Assembly: GCA_023390635.1 (NCBI GenBank)
Contig: JAEWCM010000197.1
Location: 1 to 16,067 of the forward strand
DNA: 16,067 nucleotides
DNA from: Bacillota bacterium
Lineage (GTDB): Bacteria; Bacillota; Desulfitobacteriia; Desulfitobacteriales; Desulfitobacteriaceae
Reading direction: 5' to 3'
Shown: positions 6,690 to 13,689 of the stretch, piece after piece
Layout: every line of letters starts with the position of its first letter
Position numbering within the stretch: position 1 is the first letter of the stretch
Position numbers and translations under genes: made by a program
The notes under the pieces: model-generated
The model's input: the letters and a program-made list of their open reading frames with translations, nothing else
Databases searched by the model: none
What the model was told of the DNA's origin: nothing

Positions 6690-7742
6690 ATGAAAATGAA
6701 GGACGATGGTAAATTTGCTGAAGGATCTTTCTTTCCGATGAATCCTAATCTGGAATTAGATTATAGTAAGGTCTCTCTTCGGGATTTATGGTTGGCGGGA
6801 GGATGCTTTTGGGGAGTACAAGCTTACTTTGACCGGGTTTACGGTGTAGCGGAGACAACTGTGGGATATGCCAATGGTAAAACATTAGACCCCAGTTATT
6901 ATGAGTTAAGCAAAACTGAACACGCCGAAACGATCCATATTCGCTATGATCCTGAACGAATCAGCTTAAAAATGCTCCTTAAACATTTTTTCAGGATTAT
7001 TGACTCCACCAGTTTGAATAGGCAAGGTGGAGATGTTGGAGTCCAATACCGGACGGGTATCTATTATCGCGATGAGCAGGATAGGCCGGTGATTCTGGAG
7101 GCATTGACGGAAGAACAGCAGAAACGGACCATGCCTGTGGTGACCGAAGTCAAGCCGCTGGAGCACTATGTACTGGCGGAAGATTATCATCAAGAGTATT
7201 TGGAAAAAAATCCAGGGGGTTATTGTCATGTGGATTTCTCTCTTTTAAACGCACCATTTGATGAGCTGACGGAAACACACCAGTCGGCCGCTGAGTTGGA
7301 AATCTATTTCAAACCTGATCGGGATGAAATAATGAAAATGCTTTCCCCCATTCAATATAGTGTAACTCAGGAAAACGGGACGGAGCCTCCCTTTAATAAC
7401 CCTTACTGGAATCATCATGAAAAAGGTATTTATGTCGATATTGTAACCGGGGAACCTCTTTTCCTCTCGTCAGACAAATTTGATTCGGGCTGTGGCTGGC
7501 CCAGTTTCTCCAGGCCAATGGACAGAAGGGAACTCGTGGAGCACCGGGACAGGAGTCATGGTATGGAGCGGATTGAAGTGCGCAGCAAGGTGGGAGATTC
7601 GCATTTGGGACATGTGTTTAACGACGGCCCTGCTGAATTGGGAGGAATCCGCTATTGCATTAATAGTGCTGCTTTACGCTTTATCCCCATGGAAGAGATG
7701 GAGAAAGAGGGCTATGGCAGATTTATAGATGGGGTAAGGTGA
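6690..7742 (+). CDS. msrAB: Bifunctional peptide methionine sulfoxide reductase MsrA-MsrB fusion
   Basis: The 350-residue protein reduces both S- and R-methionine sulfoxide in oxidised proteins. The MsrA domain (about 30-190) has the catalytic motif GCFWG with Cys39, the GYANG and EYLEKNPGGYCH segments, and Cys179 as likely resolving residue. The MsrB domain (about 205-345) has FDSGCGWPSF with Cys268 as likely resolving residue, RSHGMERIEVRSK, GHVFNDGP and the catalytic Cys323 in RYCINSAALRFIP. The paired CxxC zinc site of zinc-type MsrB is absent, so it is the zinc-free form. There is no signal peptide, so it acts in the cytoplasm. Two starts are possible: ATG 6690 (GGAGAG upstream) and ATG 6696 (GAGGA six bases upstream). 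It is first in a repair cluster, ten bases before mutT. Confidence 0.96.
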   Translation: MKMKDDGKFAEGSFFPMNPNLELDYSKVSLRDLWLAGGCFWGVQAYFDRVYGVAETTVGYANGKTLDPSYYELSKTEHAETIHIRYDPERISLKMLLKHFFRIIDSTSLNRQGGDVGVQYRTGIYYRDEQDRPVILEALTEEQQKRTMPVVTEVKPLEHYVLAEDYHQEYLEKNPGGYCHVDFSLLNAPFDELTETHQSAAELEIYFKPDRDEIMKMLSPIQYSVTQENGTEPPFNNPYWNHHEKGIYVDIVTGEPLFLSSDKFDSGCGWPSFSRPMDRRELVEHRDRSHGMERIEVRSKVGDSHLGHVFNDGPAELGGIRYCINSAALRFIPMEEMEKEGYGRFIDGVR

Positions 7743-7752
7743 GGTTTTAGTG

Positions 7753-8175
7753 ATGATTCAAGTGGGCGCAGCTATTATCCGCCAGGCAGGAAGAATTCTT
7801 ATCTGCCGGCGTCAACCTGGAGGCAGTTGTTCTTCTCTTTGGGAGTTCCCAGGTGGAAAACGGGAACAAGGGGAATCAATGGAGCGGTGTATTGTACGTG
7901 AATGCCGGGAGGAACTGGGGGTAGAACTGGAACTTGAAGATATCTGTGGCCGCACCGTATATGACTATCCGGATCAGACGGTGGATTTGACATTCTATAA
8001 TGCCCGTATTGAAGCGGGAAACATGGAGGTAAAGGTTCATCAGGAGGTTCGGTGGGTAGAGTCTGAGGACTTGAAAAATTACAGTTTTTGTCCGGCAGAT
8101 GAAGAGATCGTAAGGAAGCTGGCGCAGGGAGCTCTGGGTGAGAATGGCCGTGATATACGTACAGGCGGCATATAG
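7753..8175 (+). CDS. mutT: NUDIX hydrolase, MutT-like (8-oxo-dGTP diphosphatase)
   Basis: The 140-residue protein has a complete NUDIX box, GKREQGESMERCIVRECREE continuing LGV, at about residues 35-57, with the metal-binding REE/EE core. The N-terminus (VGAAIIRQAGRILICRRQPGG) and the WEFPGGK lead-in are those of MutT/NudG-type enzymes, which hydrolyse oxidised or modified nucleoside triphosphates to monophosphates. Length is normal for MutT. ATG 7753 is chosen over GTG 7750 because AAGGTGAGG (7736-7744) is then at a standard distance. The gene follows msrAB by ten bases. Together they repair oxidised methionine and clean the oxidised nucleotide pool. The substrate (8-oxo-dGTP, or 5-methyl/hydroxy-dCTP as for NudG) cannot be told from sequence alone. 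Confidence 0.9.
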   Translation: MIQVGAAIIRQAGRILICRRQPGGSCSSLWEFPGGKREQGESMERCIVRECREELGVELELEDICGRTVYDYPDQTVDLTFYNARIEAGNMEVKVHQEVRWVESEDLKNYSFCPADEEIVRKLAQGALGENGRDIRTGGI

Positions 8176-8208
8176 TGGGATTGGCAGCAGGTTTCTAAGA
8201 AAAGGGAT

Positions 8209-8237
8209 TTGCTCTTTAGGGAAAAATATAGCACAAT
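8209..8237 (+). promoter_or_regulatory. Weak candidate promoter before the HAD hydrolase gene
   Basis: TTGCTC (8209-8214) and CACAAT (8232-8237) are 17 bases apart in the 107-base gap after mutT. Both hexamers deviate from consensus, so read-through from the msrAB promoter is equally likely. No terminator is seen in this gap. Confidence 0.25.
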
Positions 8238-8282
8238 ATAAGCATAAGATGATCTTGATAAATACTCTCCCAAGGAGGAAAC

Positions 8283-8927
8283 ATGACGATCGACAGCATT
8301 ATTTTTGATTTGGACGGAACGCTCTGGGATGCCACGGACATGGTGGTTAAAGGGTGGAATAAGGCCTTGGAGGAATATGGGCAGGAACATCGTCTTTCCA
8401 TAGAGCCACTGACAAAAGAGCAAGTAAGAAAAGTAATGGGTCTGCAAATTGACGAAATTGCCCGTCGCTTTTTCCCCCAGCTTAGTGAAGAAGGACGAAA
8501 AGTACTGATGGATAAGGGCTGTGAGATAGAATGCCGCTACCTCCTGGAAGATGGCGGGAAACCCTATCCCTATGTCTTGGAGACACTGGCGCTTTTAGCC
8601 CGAAAATATAAACTTTTTATCGTCAGTAACTGTCAGGCTGGATATATTGAGACTTTTTTGGCCGCACATCAACTGGAACACTATTTTGCCGACTTTGAAA
8701 ACCCTGGACGGACTGGGCTGAGCAAAGCTGAAAATATTAAGATGGTGATAGAGAGAAATAATCTGCAAAGTCCTGTCTATTTAGGTGATACGACAGGGGA
8801 TGGCAGGGCAGCGCATCAAGCGGGAATTCCCTTTATTTATGCTCGCTATGGTTTTGGAGATGTGGAAGAATACGATGCTGTAATTGATAGTTTTCAGGCC
8901 CTTCCGGAGGTGATTGAGCAATGGTAA
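8283..8927 (+). CDS. HAD-superfamily hydrolase, phosphoglycolate phosphatase-like
   Basis: The 214-residue protein is a haloacid-dehalogenase-type phosphatase. Motif I is DLDGTLWD with nucleophile Asp9 and acid/base Asp11; motif II is VSN with Ser115; motif III is probably Lys148 (SKAENI); motif IV is GDTTGDG with Asp169 and Asp173. The region between motifs I and II (about 16-90) is a helical cap of class C1, as in Gph/PGP and beta-phosphoglucomutase relatives. The substrate is probably a small phosphorylated metabolite; phosphoglycolate, formed in repair of oxidised DNA ends, would fit the neighbourhood but is inference. AAGGAGGAA (8272-8280) directly precedes the ATG. It overlaps the next gene by seven bases. 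Confidence 0.9.
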   Translation: MTIDSIIFDLDGTLWDATDMVVKGWNKALEEYGQEHRLSIEPLTKEQVRKVMGLQIDEIARRFFPQLSEEGRKVLMDKGCEIECRYLLEDGGKPYPYVLETLALLARKYKLFIVSNCQAGYIETFLAAHQLEHYFADFENPGRTGLSKAENIKMVIERNNLQSPVYLGDTTGDGRAAHQAGIPFIYARYGFGDVEEYDAVIDSFQALPEVIEQW

Positions 8928-9280
8928 ACTATACTTTTTTATGTTATCCCCGATGCAGTACCTGTCAAAAAGCAAAAAAGTGGCTGGATAGTGAGGGGAT
9001 CGTGTACACGGAAAGGCATATCGGAGAGGAAAATCCGACAGCAGCTGAGCTGGAAGAATGGACAAAGCTCAGCGGGCTGCCCTTGAAACGCTTTTTTAAT
9101 ACAAGTGGTCTGCGCTATAAGGAGCTGCAGCTCAAAGATAAATTACCGACAATGTCAGAGGAGGAACAAATCCGTCTTTTAGCCACTGACGGGATGCTGG
9201 TCAAACGTCCTTTGCTTGTTGATGAAAGGCGTGTTTTGGTAGGCTTCAAGGTCAATGAGTGGGAAGAGCTGCTCAGATAA
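8921..9280 (+). CDS. ArsC/Spx-fold protein (YusI/YffB-like arsenate reductase family)
   Basis: The 119-residue protein has a thioredoxin-like fold of the ArsC family: YPRCSTCQKAKKWL with Cys12 and Cys15, the FFNTSGLRYKE segment, LPTMSEEEQIRLL and GMLVKRPLL followed by VGFK. The CxxC pair suggests Spx/YusI relatives, not the glutaredoxin-dependent ArsC with its single active-site Cys. I would not call it an arsenate reductase without tests, and there are no ars genes nearby. Length and order of motifs fit the YusI-like group better than true Spx. It starts inside the HAD gene (seven-base overlap) with a strong GGAGGTGA at 8906-8913, so the two are translationally coupled. It closes the repair cluster before a terminator and may be a thiol-redox factor. 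Confidence 0.88.
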   Translation: MVNYTFLCYPRCSTCQKAKKWLDSEGIVYTERHIGEENPTAAELEEWTKLSGLPLKRFFNTSGLRYKELQLKDKLPTMSEEEQIRLLATDGMLVKRPLLVDERRVLVGFKVNEWEELLR

Positions 9281-9307
9281 TAGTTATCTATTAGGAGGAA
9301 TTAAGGT

Positions 9308-9353
9308 AAGGCTTCTTGCACAAGGATAAAGGCTTGTGCGAGGAGCCTTTTTT
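9308..9353 (+). terminator. Intrinsic terminator ending the repair cluster
   Basis: Seventeen-base arms (9308-9324 and 9333-9349) pair completely with two G-U pairs, with an eight-base loop and a run of T to 9353. An AGGAGGAATT sequence at 9293-9302 resembles a ribosome binding site but no start codon follows it usefully. Confidence 0.92.
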
Positions 9354-9368
9354 GCGTTATGGTGTTTT

Positions 9369-9408
9369 ATCTCAATAAAATTGGACAAGCTAAGATTTGC
9401 GTTGAGAT
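9369..9408. promoter_or_regulatory. Inverted repeat around a possible -35 region upstream of the MacAB-like operon
   Basis: ATCTCAA (9369-9375) and TTGAGAT (9402-9408) are perfect inverted 7-mers separated by 26 bases, enclosing a TTGGAC (9381-9386) that could be a -35 box. No good -10 follows it at the right distance. This may be an operator or a chance repeat. Confidence 0.25.
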
Positions 9409-9455
9409 GAATAAGAGGCCGGAACAGGGGTTGAATCGCGCGGGGAGGGGTTAGC

Positions 9456-10349
9456 ATGAGAAGCAGAAGAAAAGCCATGGGCAAAGTAATTATTGGAGTT
9501 GTTATAGGGGCGGCAATGCTGGGAGTTATTTTATTCGTATTATTTCGTCCTCAGGATTTGCTCAATAATGAAGTAACCGTTCGCAAGGGAAATGTTGAGG
9601 CGTATTATAGCTTTTCCGGAAATGTGGAGGCAAAAAATAGGGAAACGATCAAGAGTGATCAAATGATGCAGATTAAAGAAGTAAAAGTAGCAGAAGGAGA
9701 GCAGGTTAAAAAGGATGAGGTGTTGTTTGTTAATTCATTCGGGGGGCAGATTAAGGCAAAAATGGACGGAGAGGTGGGAAAGCTCAATGTAGGGGAGAAT
9801 GATCAGGTGATGGCCGGAACCAGCCTGGGGGAGATAGTGGACTATACCCATTTACAGGTGACGGTTAAAGTGGATGAGTATGATATGAATGCTCTGGAAG
9901 TAGGAAAAGATGTGTCGGTAACAATTAACGCCATTGATAAAAAGGTAGTAGGAAAAATCTCTAAAATCTCTAAAGAAGCGGTGAATGCTAACGGTATTTC
10001 CTACTTTACAGCAATCATTGACTTGCAAAATGATCCGGTTCTGCGTGTGGGGATGAGTGCCGAAGTGCGTTTGCTCAGTCAAAGTGCTTCCGGTGTGATA
10101 GTTATTCCCATGTCCGCTGTCCACTTTGATGAAGAGAATCAGCCATTCGTTTACATGAGAGAGAGTCAGGGAAAAGCGAAAGATCAGCCAATTCAGGTAG
10201 GAGTGAATGATGGCACGATGGTCGAGGTGAAGGAGGGGCTAATAGAAGGGCAGATAATTCTTGTACCTAAAACCGGATCCACAATGAAAGACCTGCAGGG
10301 AGCCCGCAAGAGCGCAACGCAAAGAGATAGCGAAGGCGGTGCGGATTAA
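9456..10349 (+). CDS. MacA/HlyD-like efflux adaptor, short form
   Basis: The 297-residue protein has one N-terminal membrane anchor (about residues 9-30) after a basic RSRRK start, then an extracytoplasmic part. Two half-lipoyl segments (VAEGEQVKKDEVLF at about 73-86, and GEVGKLNVGENDQVMAGTSLGEIVD at about 105-129) are joined by only some 20 residues, so the long alpha-helical hairpin of Gram-negative MacA is missing. A beta-barrel domain (about 130-210) and a membrane-proximal region (about 210-280) follow. The tail (about 281-297) is charged. RBS GGGGAGGGG is six bases before the ATG. The gene overlaps the ATPase gene by one base (TAATG). It is expected to link to the MacB-like transporter on the outer face of the membrane, helping export of a peptide, lipid or drug. 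Confidence 0.88.
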   Translation: MRSRRKAMGKVIIGVVIGAAMLGVILFVLFRPQDLLNNEVTVRKGNVEAYYSFSGNVEAKNRETIKSDQMMQIKEVKVAEGEQVKKDEVLFVNSFGGQIKAKMDGEVGKLNVGENDQVMAGTSLGEIVDYTHLQVTVKVDEYDMNALEVGKDVSVTINAIDKKVVGKISKISKEAVNANGISYFTAIIDLQNDPVLRVGMSAEVRLLSQSASGVIVIPMSAVHFDEENQPFVYMRESQGKAKDQPIQVGVNDGTMVEVKEGLIEGQIILVPKTGSTMKDLQGARKSATQRDSEGGAD

Positions 10350-11032
10350 TGGCTGAAATTATTCTGCAAATGGAGGATATTGTAAAGAGTTATGTGATGG
10401 GTGCGGAGGAGCAAACGGTTCTCAACTGTGTAAATCTGATTGTGCACAGAGGAGAATTTGTATCGATCCTCGGCCCTTCCGGCTCAGGAAAAAGCACTTT
10501 AATGAATATTATTGGGTGCTTGGATGTGCCTACTGCCGGCCGGTATTTTCTATCCAATCATTGGGTGAAGGAACTGAACGAAGGGGAACTGGCCAAAATC
10601 CGCAATCGGGAAATCGGGTTTGTGTTTCAGCAATTTCAATTGTTGCCCAGACTGACGGCCCTGCAAAATGTGGAACTCCCGCTCATTTATGCAGGGATTG
10701 AGGAAAAGCTTCGAAGAGAAAAGGCAGAACATCTGTTGGAGCGAGTGGGCTTGAGCGAGAAAAAAGAAAATCGGCCAAACCAGCTTTCAGGAGGACAACA
10801 GCAACGGGTGGCAATTGCCCGGGCTTTGGTGACCGAACCGACGATATTGCTGGCTGATGAACCGACAGGAGCTTTGGACCAGAATACAGGCCACCAGATC
10901 ATGGCTTTGTTTCGGGAACTGAACGGAGAGGGCAGAACGATTATTATGATTACTCATGATCGGGCAATTGCAGAGAATGCAGGGCGGATCGTACATATTT
11001 TGGATGGCCGGTTAACGGAAGAGGAGCGGTAA
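10349..11032 (+). CDS. ABC ATPase, MacB/LolD type
   Basis: The 227-residue protein is the separate nucleotide-binding subunit of a MacB-like transporter. It shows Walker A GPSGSGKST (about 42-50), Q-loop FVFQQFQLLPRLTA (about 91-104), signature LSGGQQQRVAIARAL (about 146-160), Walker B ILLADEPTGALD (about 167-178) and switch His in ITHD (about 201). The Q-loop and LADEPTGALD are typical of the lipoprotein/MacB family. The ATG overlaps the adaptor stop by one base and the permease begins two bases after its stop, so the three genes form a coupled operon. In monoderms such three-gene sets often give resistance to peptides or export toxins, but the substrate is not shown here. Confidence 0.94.
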   Translation: MAEIILQMEDIVKSYVMGAEEQTVLNCVNLIVHRGEFVSILGPSGSGKSTLMNIIGCLDVPTAGRYFLSNHWVKELNEGELAKIRNREIGFVFQQFQLLPRLTALQNVELPLIYAGIEEKLRREKAEHLLERVGLSEKKENRPNQLSGGQQQRVAIARALVTEPTILLADEPTGALDQNTGHQIMALFRELNGEGRTIIMITHDRAIAENAGRIVHILDGRLTEEER

Positions 11033-11034
11033 AG

Positions 11035-12207
11035 ATGTGGAGAGAAAGTGTTAAAATGTCCTGGGCCAATATCATTCACAACAAGATGCGCTCTTTTCTT
11101 ACTATTCTAGGTATTGTCATCGGTGTGGCCTCTATTATTGCCTTAATCACCATTGTAAAAAGTGCCACCTATGAAGTAACGAATCAGTTCTCAACTTTGG
11201 GGGCAGAAACCATTACCGTCCAGGCTGTTGGAACGCCTTTAAAGCAAGGATTGACGGATAACGATATAAAGCTGCTGGGTCAAGTCGCTCATGTAGCCGG
11301 CGTCTCCCCTACCTTGTCGGGTAAGGCGACTGTAGTTAATGGGAAAAAGGTGATGGATAAGGTTAGTGTTCAGGGGAAGAACGAAGTATATTTCACTCAT
11401 GACCAGGATACAGTCTCTTTGGGACGGGGAATTAATCTTATCGATATTAAGAGTAAAAATAAAGTATGCCTGTTAGGCGCTAACTTGGTGAGCCAGCTCT
11501 ACTACGGCGAAAACCCCATTGACGAAACTATGTTAGTCAATGGGGTGAGCTATAAGATTATTGGAATATTAAAAAAAAGTAGCGGTTTTTCTTTGACCAG
11601 CAATAATAACAGTGTAGTTATTCCCTATACGACAGCTATGAGCTTTCTGGGAACACGCTACATTTCTTCTGTAGAGGTATATATGGAGAACTCTGTCAAG
11701 GGGGATCAGATAACGGCAGATATTCAGACAGTATTGAACCAAGCGTTCAATTATAAGCAGGACGCGTATACGATTGTTAATATGGAGGATGTTCTGGACA
11801 TGGTGAATAACATGACAGGAATGTTATCCATGATGCTGGTAGGAATCGCCTCGATTTCCCTGGTGGTGGGTGGAATAGGAATTATGAATATGATGCTGGT
11901 ATCGGTCACGGAAAGGACGGCGGAAATCGGTTTGCGCAAAGCCTTGGGTGCTGAACCAAAGAGAATTCAGGAACAGTTTCTCATCGAAGCAGTATTTCTT
12001 TCTTCGTTTGGAGGAGTCATCGGTCTCGGCTTGGGAATTGGAATTGCTTATCTTGGGACCCTTATCTTAGAGATTCCTTTTTTACTTTCCGGATCGACGA
12101 TTATCCTCGCCATCAGCTTTTCCGCGGCCATTGGCATTGTTTTTGGCTTGGCTCCGGCCAGAAAAGCTTCTGCCCTTAATCCTATCGATGCCCTAAGAAG
12201 TGTTTAA
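11035..12207 (+). CDS. MacB-like ABC permease with FtsX domain
   Basis: The 390-residue protein has one N-terminal membrane span (about 20-42, in MRSFLTILGIVIGVASIIAL), a large extracytoplasmic MacB periplasmic-core-like domain (about 45-255) and three C-terminal spans (about 262-285, 318-345 and 352-375). The FtsX signature NMMLVSVTERTAEIGLRKAL follows the second span. It ends with the usual APARKASALNPIDALR motif. It lacks a fused ATPase, which is supplied by the preceding gene. GAGGAG lies eight bases upstream of the ATG. Its TAA stop overlaps the stop codon of the convergent glycosyltransferase gene, with no terminator between the two. Confidence 0.94.
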   Translation: MWRESVKMSWANIIHNKMRSFLTILGIVIGVASIIALITIVKSATYEVTNQFSTLGAETITVQAVGTPLKQGLTDNDIKLLGQVAHVAGVSPTLSGKATVVNGKKVMDKVSVQGKNEVYFTHDQDTVSLGRGINLIDIKSKNKVCLLGANLVSQLYYGENPIDETMLVNGVSYKIIGILKKSSGFSLTSNNNSVVIPYTTAMSFLGTRYISSVEVYMENSVKGDQITADIQTVLNQAFNYKQDAYTIVNMEDVLDMVNNMTGMLSMMLVGIASISLVVGGIGIMNMMLVSVTERTAEIGLRKALGAEPKRIQEQFLIEAVFLSSFGGVIGLGLGIGIAYLGTLILEIPFLLSGSTIILAISFSAAIGIVFGLAPARKASALNPIDALRSV

Positions 12208-13217
12208 CAGCTAAAGACAAATTTACGCTGGAAAATATAGCTTATGCCGTAAAGGGTGATTTCTGCTGCAATTTTAGCAAAGAACAAGGGAATATGAGCG
12301 ACTACGTTGAAGAAATAGATGAAGCCGTAGTTGGCAAACATCAGAGTCCCTGCTAACAGTGTATAGCGGGGTAAAGAGCTTTTGATGGAGGATTTGCTGC
12401 TCAAGGAAAAGACAAACTGCCTGTTTAAGGTGTAATTGATGGTAGCGCTGCAGATTCTGGCGAGGACGACGGCCAGAAAAAGATCATTGAGAAGGGGTTG
12501 AAAGACCATGAGCAGGATAAAATCCACAAAGGCAGAGATAAGGGAGGAAAAGCAGAATTTAATAATAGGAAGGTAAATGCGGATGGAATCTAGAATGGGG
12601 TTAAAATGGGAGGAATGATGATTTTCTGGGTAAATGGTTTGAATATCCAGACAATGAAAGGTGTAGCCTGATTTTGGCCCGTAAAGGAGCATGTTCATTT
12701 CATATTCAAAGTGTTCCCCGGGAATTTGGCCAAGCCAGGGGAGCATATCTTTGGAAAAGCCGCGCAGACCCGTTTGAGTGTCGGAGAGGCTGATGCCGCT
12801 AGCTGCTTTAAAGAACCAACGGGTGACTGTATTCCCGAAACTGCTGCGCAGCGGTACTTTACCGGTAAAGGATCTGCTTCCTAATATGATCTGACCGGGA
12901 TGAGTAAGAATACAATGGGCTATTCTTTCAATATCTTTAGGCAGATGCTGTCCGTCTGAGTCGGCACAGACGACTCCTTCGTCAATCGCTAATTTTTCAA
13001 TAAAGGCAAACCCTGTTTTGAGAGCTCTCCCTTTGCCTTTGTTCTTGGAATGATGTAATACTGTACACCCTTTAGCTTGGGCGGCTTGAAAGATCGGTTG
13101 ATAGGCGGGGCCGCTTCCGTCGTCGACGATGAGGATAGAATATTGGCAAAGAAAAAGATTGTCGATCAGTCGGAGCAAGCGATCATCAGGTTCGTATGCG
13201 GGAATGAGAATGATCAT
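12204..13217 (-). CDS. Family 2 glycosyltransferase fused to GtrA-like membrane domain
   Basis: The 337-residue protein has a GT-A domain (about 1-210) of the dolichol/polyprenyl-phosphate sugar transferase type: IPAYEP at the start, VDDGSG (31-36), metal-binding DSD (85-87) in ADSDGQH and a GLRGFS segment near 150-155. The C-terminal part (about 215-337) has four predicted membrane spans and the paired GtrA-type motifs NYTLNRQFVF and SYIFQRKFVF. It probably transfers a sugar to a lipid carrier (undecaprenyl phosphate) at the cytoplasmic face, with the GtrA part perhaps helping flip it; the sugar is unknown. AGGGGG about six bases upstream supports the ATG. The gene is monocistronic and convergent with the permease gene, with a stop overlapping that of its neighbour. 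Confidence 0.9.
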   Translation of the reverse strand: MIILIPAYEPDDRLLRLIDNLFLCQYSILIVDDGSGPAYQPIFQAAQAKGCTVLHHSKNKGKGRALKTGFAFIEKLAIDEGVVCADSDGQHLPKDIERIAHCILTHPGQIILGSRSFTGKVPLRSSFGNTVTRWFFKAASGISLSDTQTGLRGFSKDMLPWLGQIPGEHFEYEMNMLLYGPKSGYTFHCLDIQTIYPENHHSSHFNPILDSIRIYLPIIKFCFSSLISAFVDFILLMVFQPLLNDLFLAVVLARICSATINYTLNRQFVFSLSSKSSIKSSLPRYTLLAGTLMFANYGFIYFFNVVAHIPLFFAKIAAEITLYGISYIFQRKFVFSC

Positions 13218-13317
13218 AGTTTTGCCCCCTTATTATTTAGTCCGTTTTTTATTGGCTTTAATATCTTTATAATTTAAAACAAGTGTAGCCTATAATAAAA
13301 GTATAAAACAAACTTCC

Positions 13318-13323
13318 ATTATA
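13318..13323 (-). promoter_or_regulatory. Possible -10 box for the glycosyltransferase gene
   Basis: Minus-strand TATAAT lies about 100 bases upstream of the start. TTGACA on the same strand (13353-13348) is 24 bases away, too far for a standard promoter, so this is a weak candidate. Confidence 0.25.
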
Positions 13324-13347
13324 TGTATGTGGATTGTGTGAAAAGAC

Positions 13348-13366
13348 TGTCAAGACGATGTCAAGA
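13348..13366. repeat. Tandem 8-bp direct repeats TGTCAAGA
   Basis: TGTCAAGA occurs at 13348-13355 and 13359-13366, exactly 11 bp apart, about one helical turn. An inverted partial copy TCTTGA lies at 13387-13392, just before the -35 box of the riboswitch promoter. The arrangement suggests a binding site for a regulator of the divergent glycosyltransferase and cobalt genes. Confidence 0.35.
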
Positions 13367-13393
13367 ATGGAATAGTGGTATAGAGGTCTTGAA

Positions 13394-13422
13394 TTGACAG
13401 CTTTCTAAGAGGATGATAGACT
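13394..13422 (+). promoter_or_regulatory. Promoter of the cobalamin-riboswitch/cbi operon
   Basis: A perfect TTGACA (13394-13399), a 17-base spacer and TAGACT (13417-13422) form a good sigma-A-type promoter. It predicts a transcript starting near 13429, about 15 bases before the aptamer. Confidence 0.75.
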
Positions 13423-13444
13423 TGCCATAAGAACTGAATAAAGC

Positions 13445-13610
13445 ATGTAGGTGCCTGTTGCTTGGCAACGGGCTAAGAGGGAAACAGGTGAAAATCCTGT
13501 ACGGTCCCGCCGCTGTATTAGCTGAGTTAAAAGCCGGTAAATTCATCACTGGGAAACTGGGAAGATGAGCTTGAAGACGATGACGCTTGAGTCAGAAAAC
13601 CTGCCTATGT
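13445..13610 (+). promoter_or_regulatory. Cobalamin (AdoCbl-type) riboswitch aptamer
   Basis: The region carries the conserved B12-aptamer blocks in order: GTAGGTGCC near the 5' end; AAGAGGGAAACAGGTGAAAA with the ACAGG/CCTGT helix (13484-13500); CGGTCCCGCCGCTGT, the B12-box-like core (about 13502-13516); CACTGGGAAACTGGGAAG (about 13547-13564); and GAGTCAGAAAACCTGCC closing the structure (about 13590-13604). It lies directly upstream of cbiMNQO. Binding of adenosylcobalamin is expected to turn the operon off through the attenuator at 13688-13720. Confidence 0.93.
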
Positions 13611-13653
13611 GGGAAACACTAGCACTCTACGGGTGATAGGGAGGTGTTGGGTT

Positions 13654-13689
13654 ATGCTTGCCATGAATAATTATGAAGCATTTCCGTAG
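13654..13689 (+). CDS. Possible 11-codon ORF between aptamer and attenuator
   Basis: GGGAGGTG (13639-13646) precedes an ATG at 13654 and an 11-residue frame, MLAMNNYEAFP, whose TAG stop (13687-13689) overlaps the first two bases of the terminator stem. ATGCTT (13654-13659) can pair with AAGCAT (13676-13681), so the same bases may serve only as RNA structure. Translation is unproven. Confidence 0.25.
   Translation: MLAMNNYEAFP

Noticed and set aside
8079..8447. Minus-strand ORF of 122 codons
   Set aside because: It overlaps the ends of mutT and the start of the HAD gene on the opposite strand and shows no family features.
8921..9280. Naming the CxxC thioredoxin-fold gene arsC or spx
   Set aside because: There are no arsenic genes nearby, the active site is CxxC, and length and motifs fit the YusI-like group, so neither symbol is safe.
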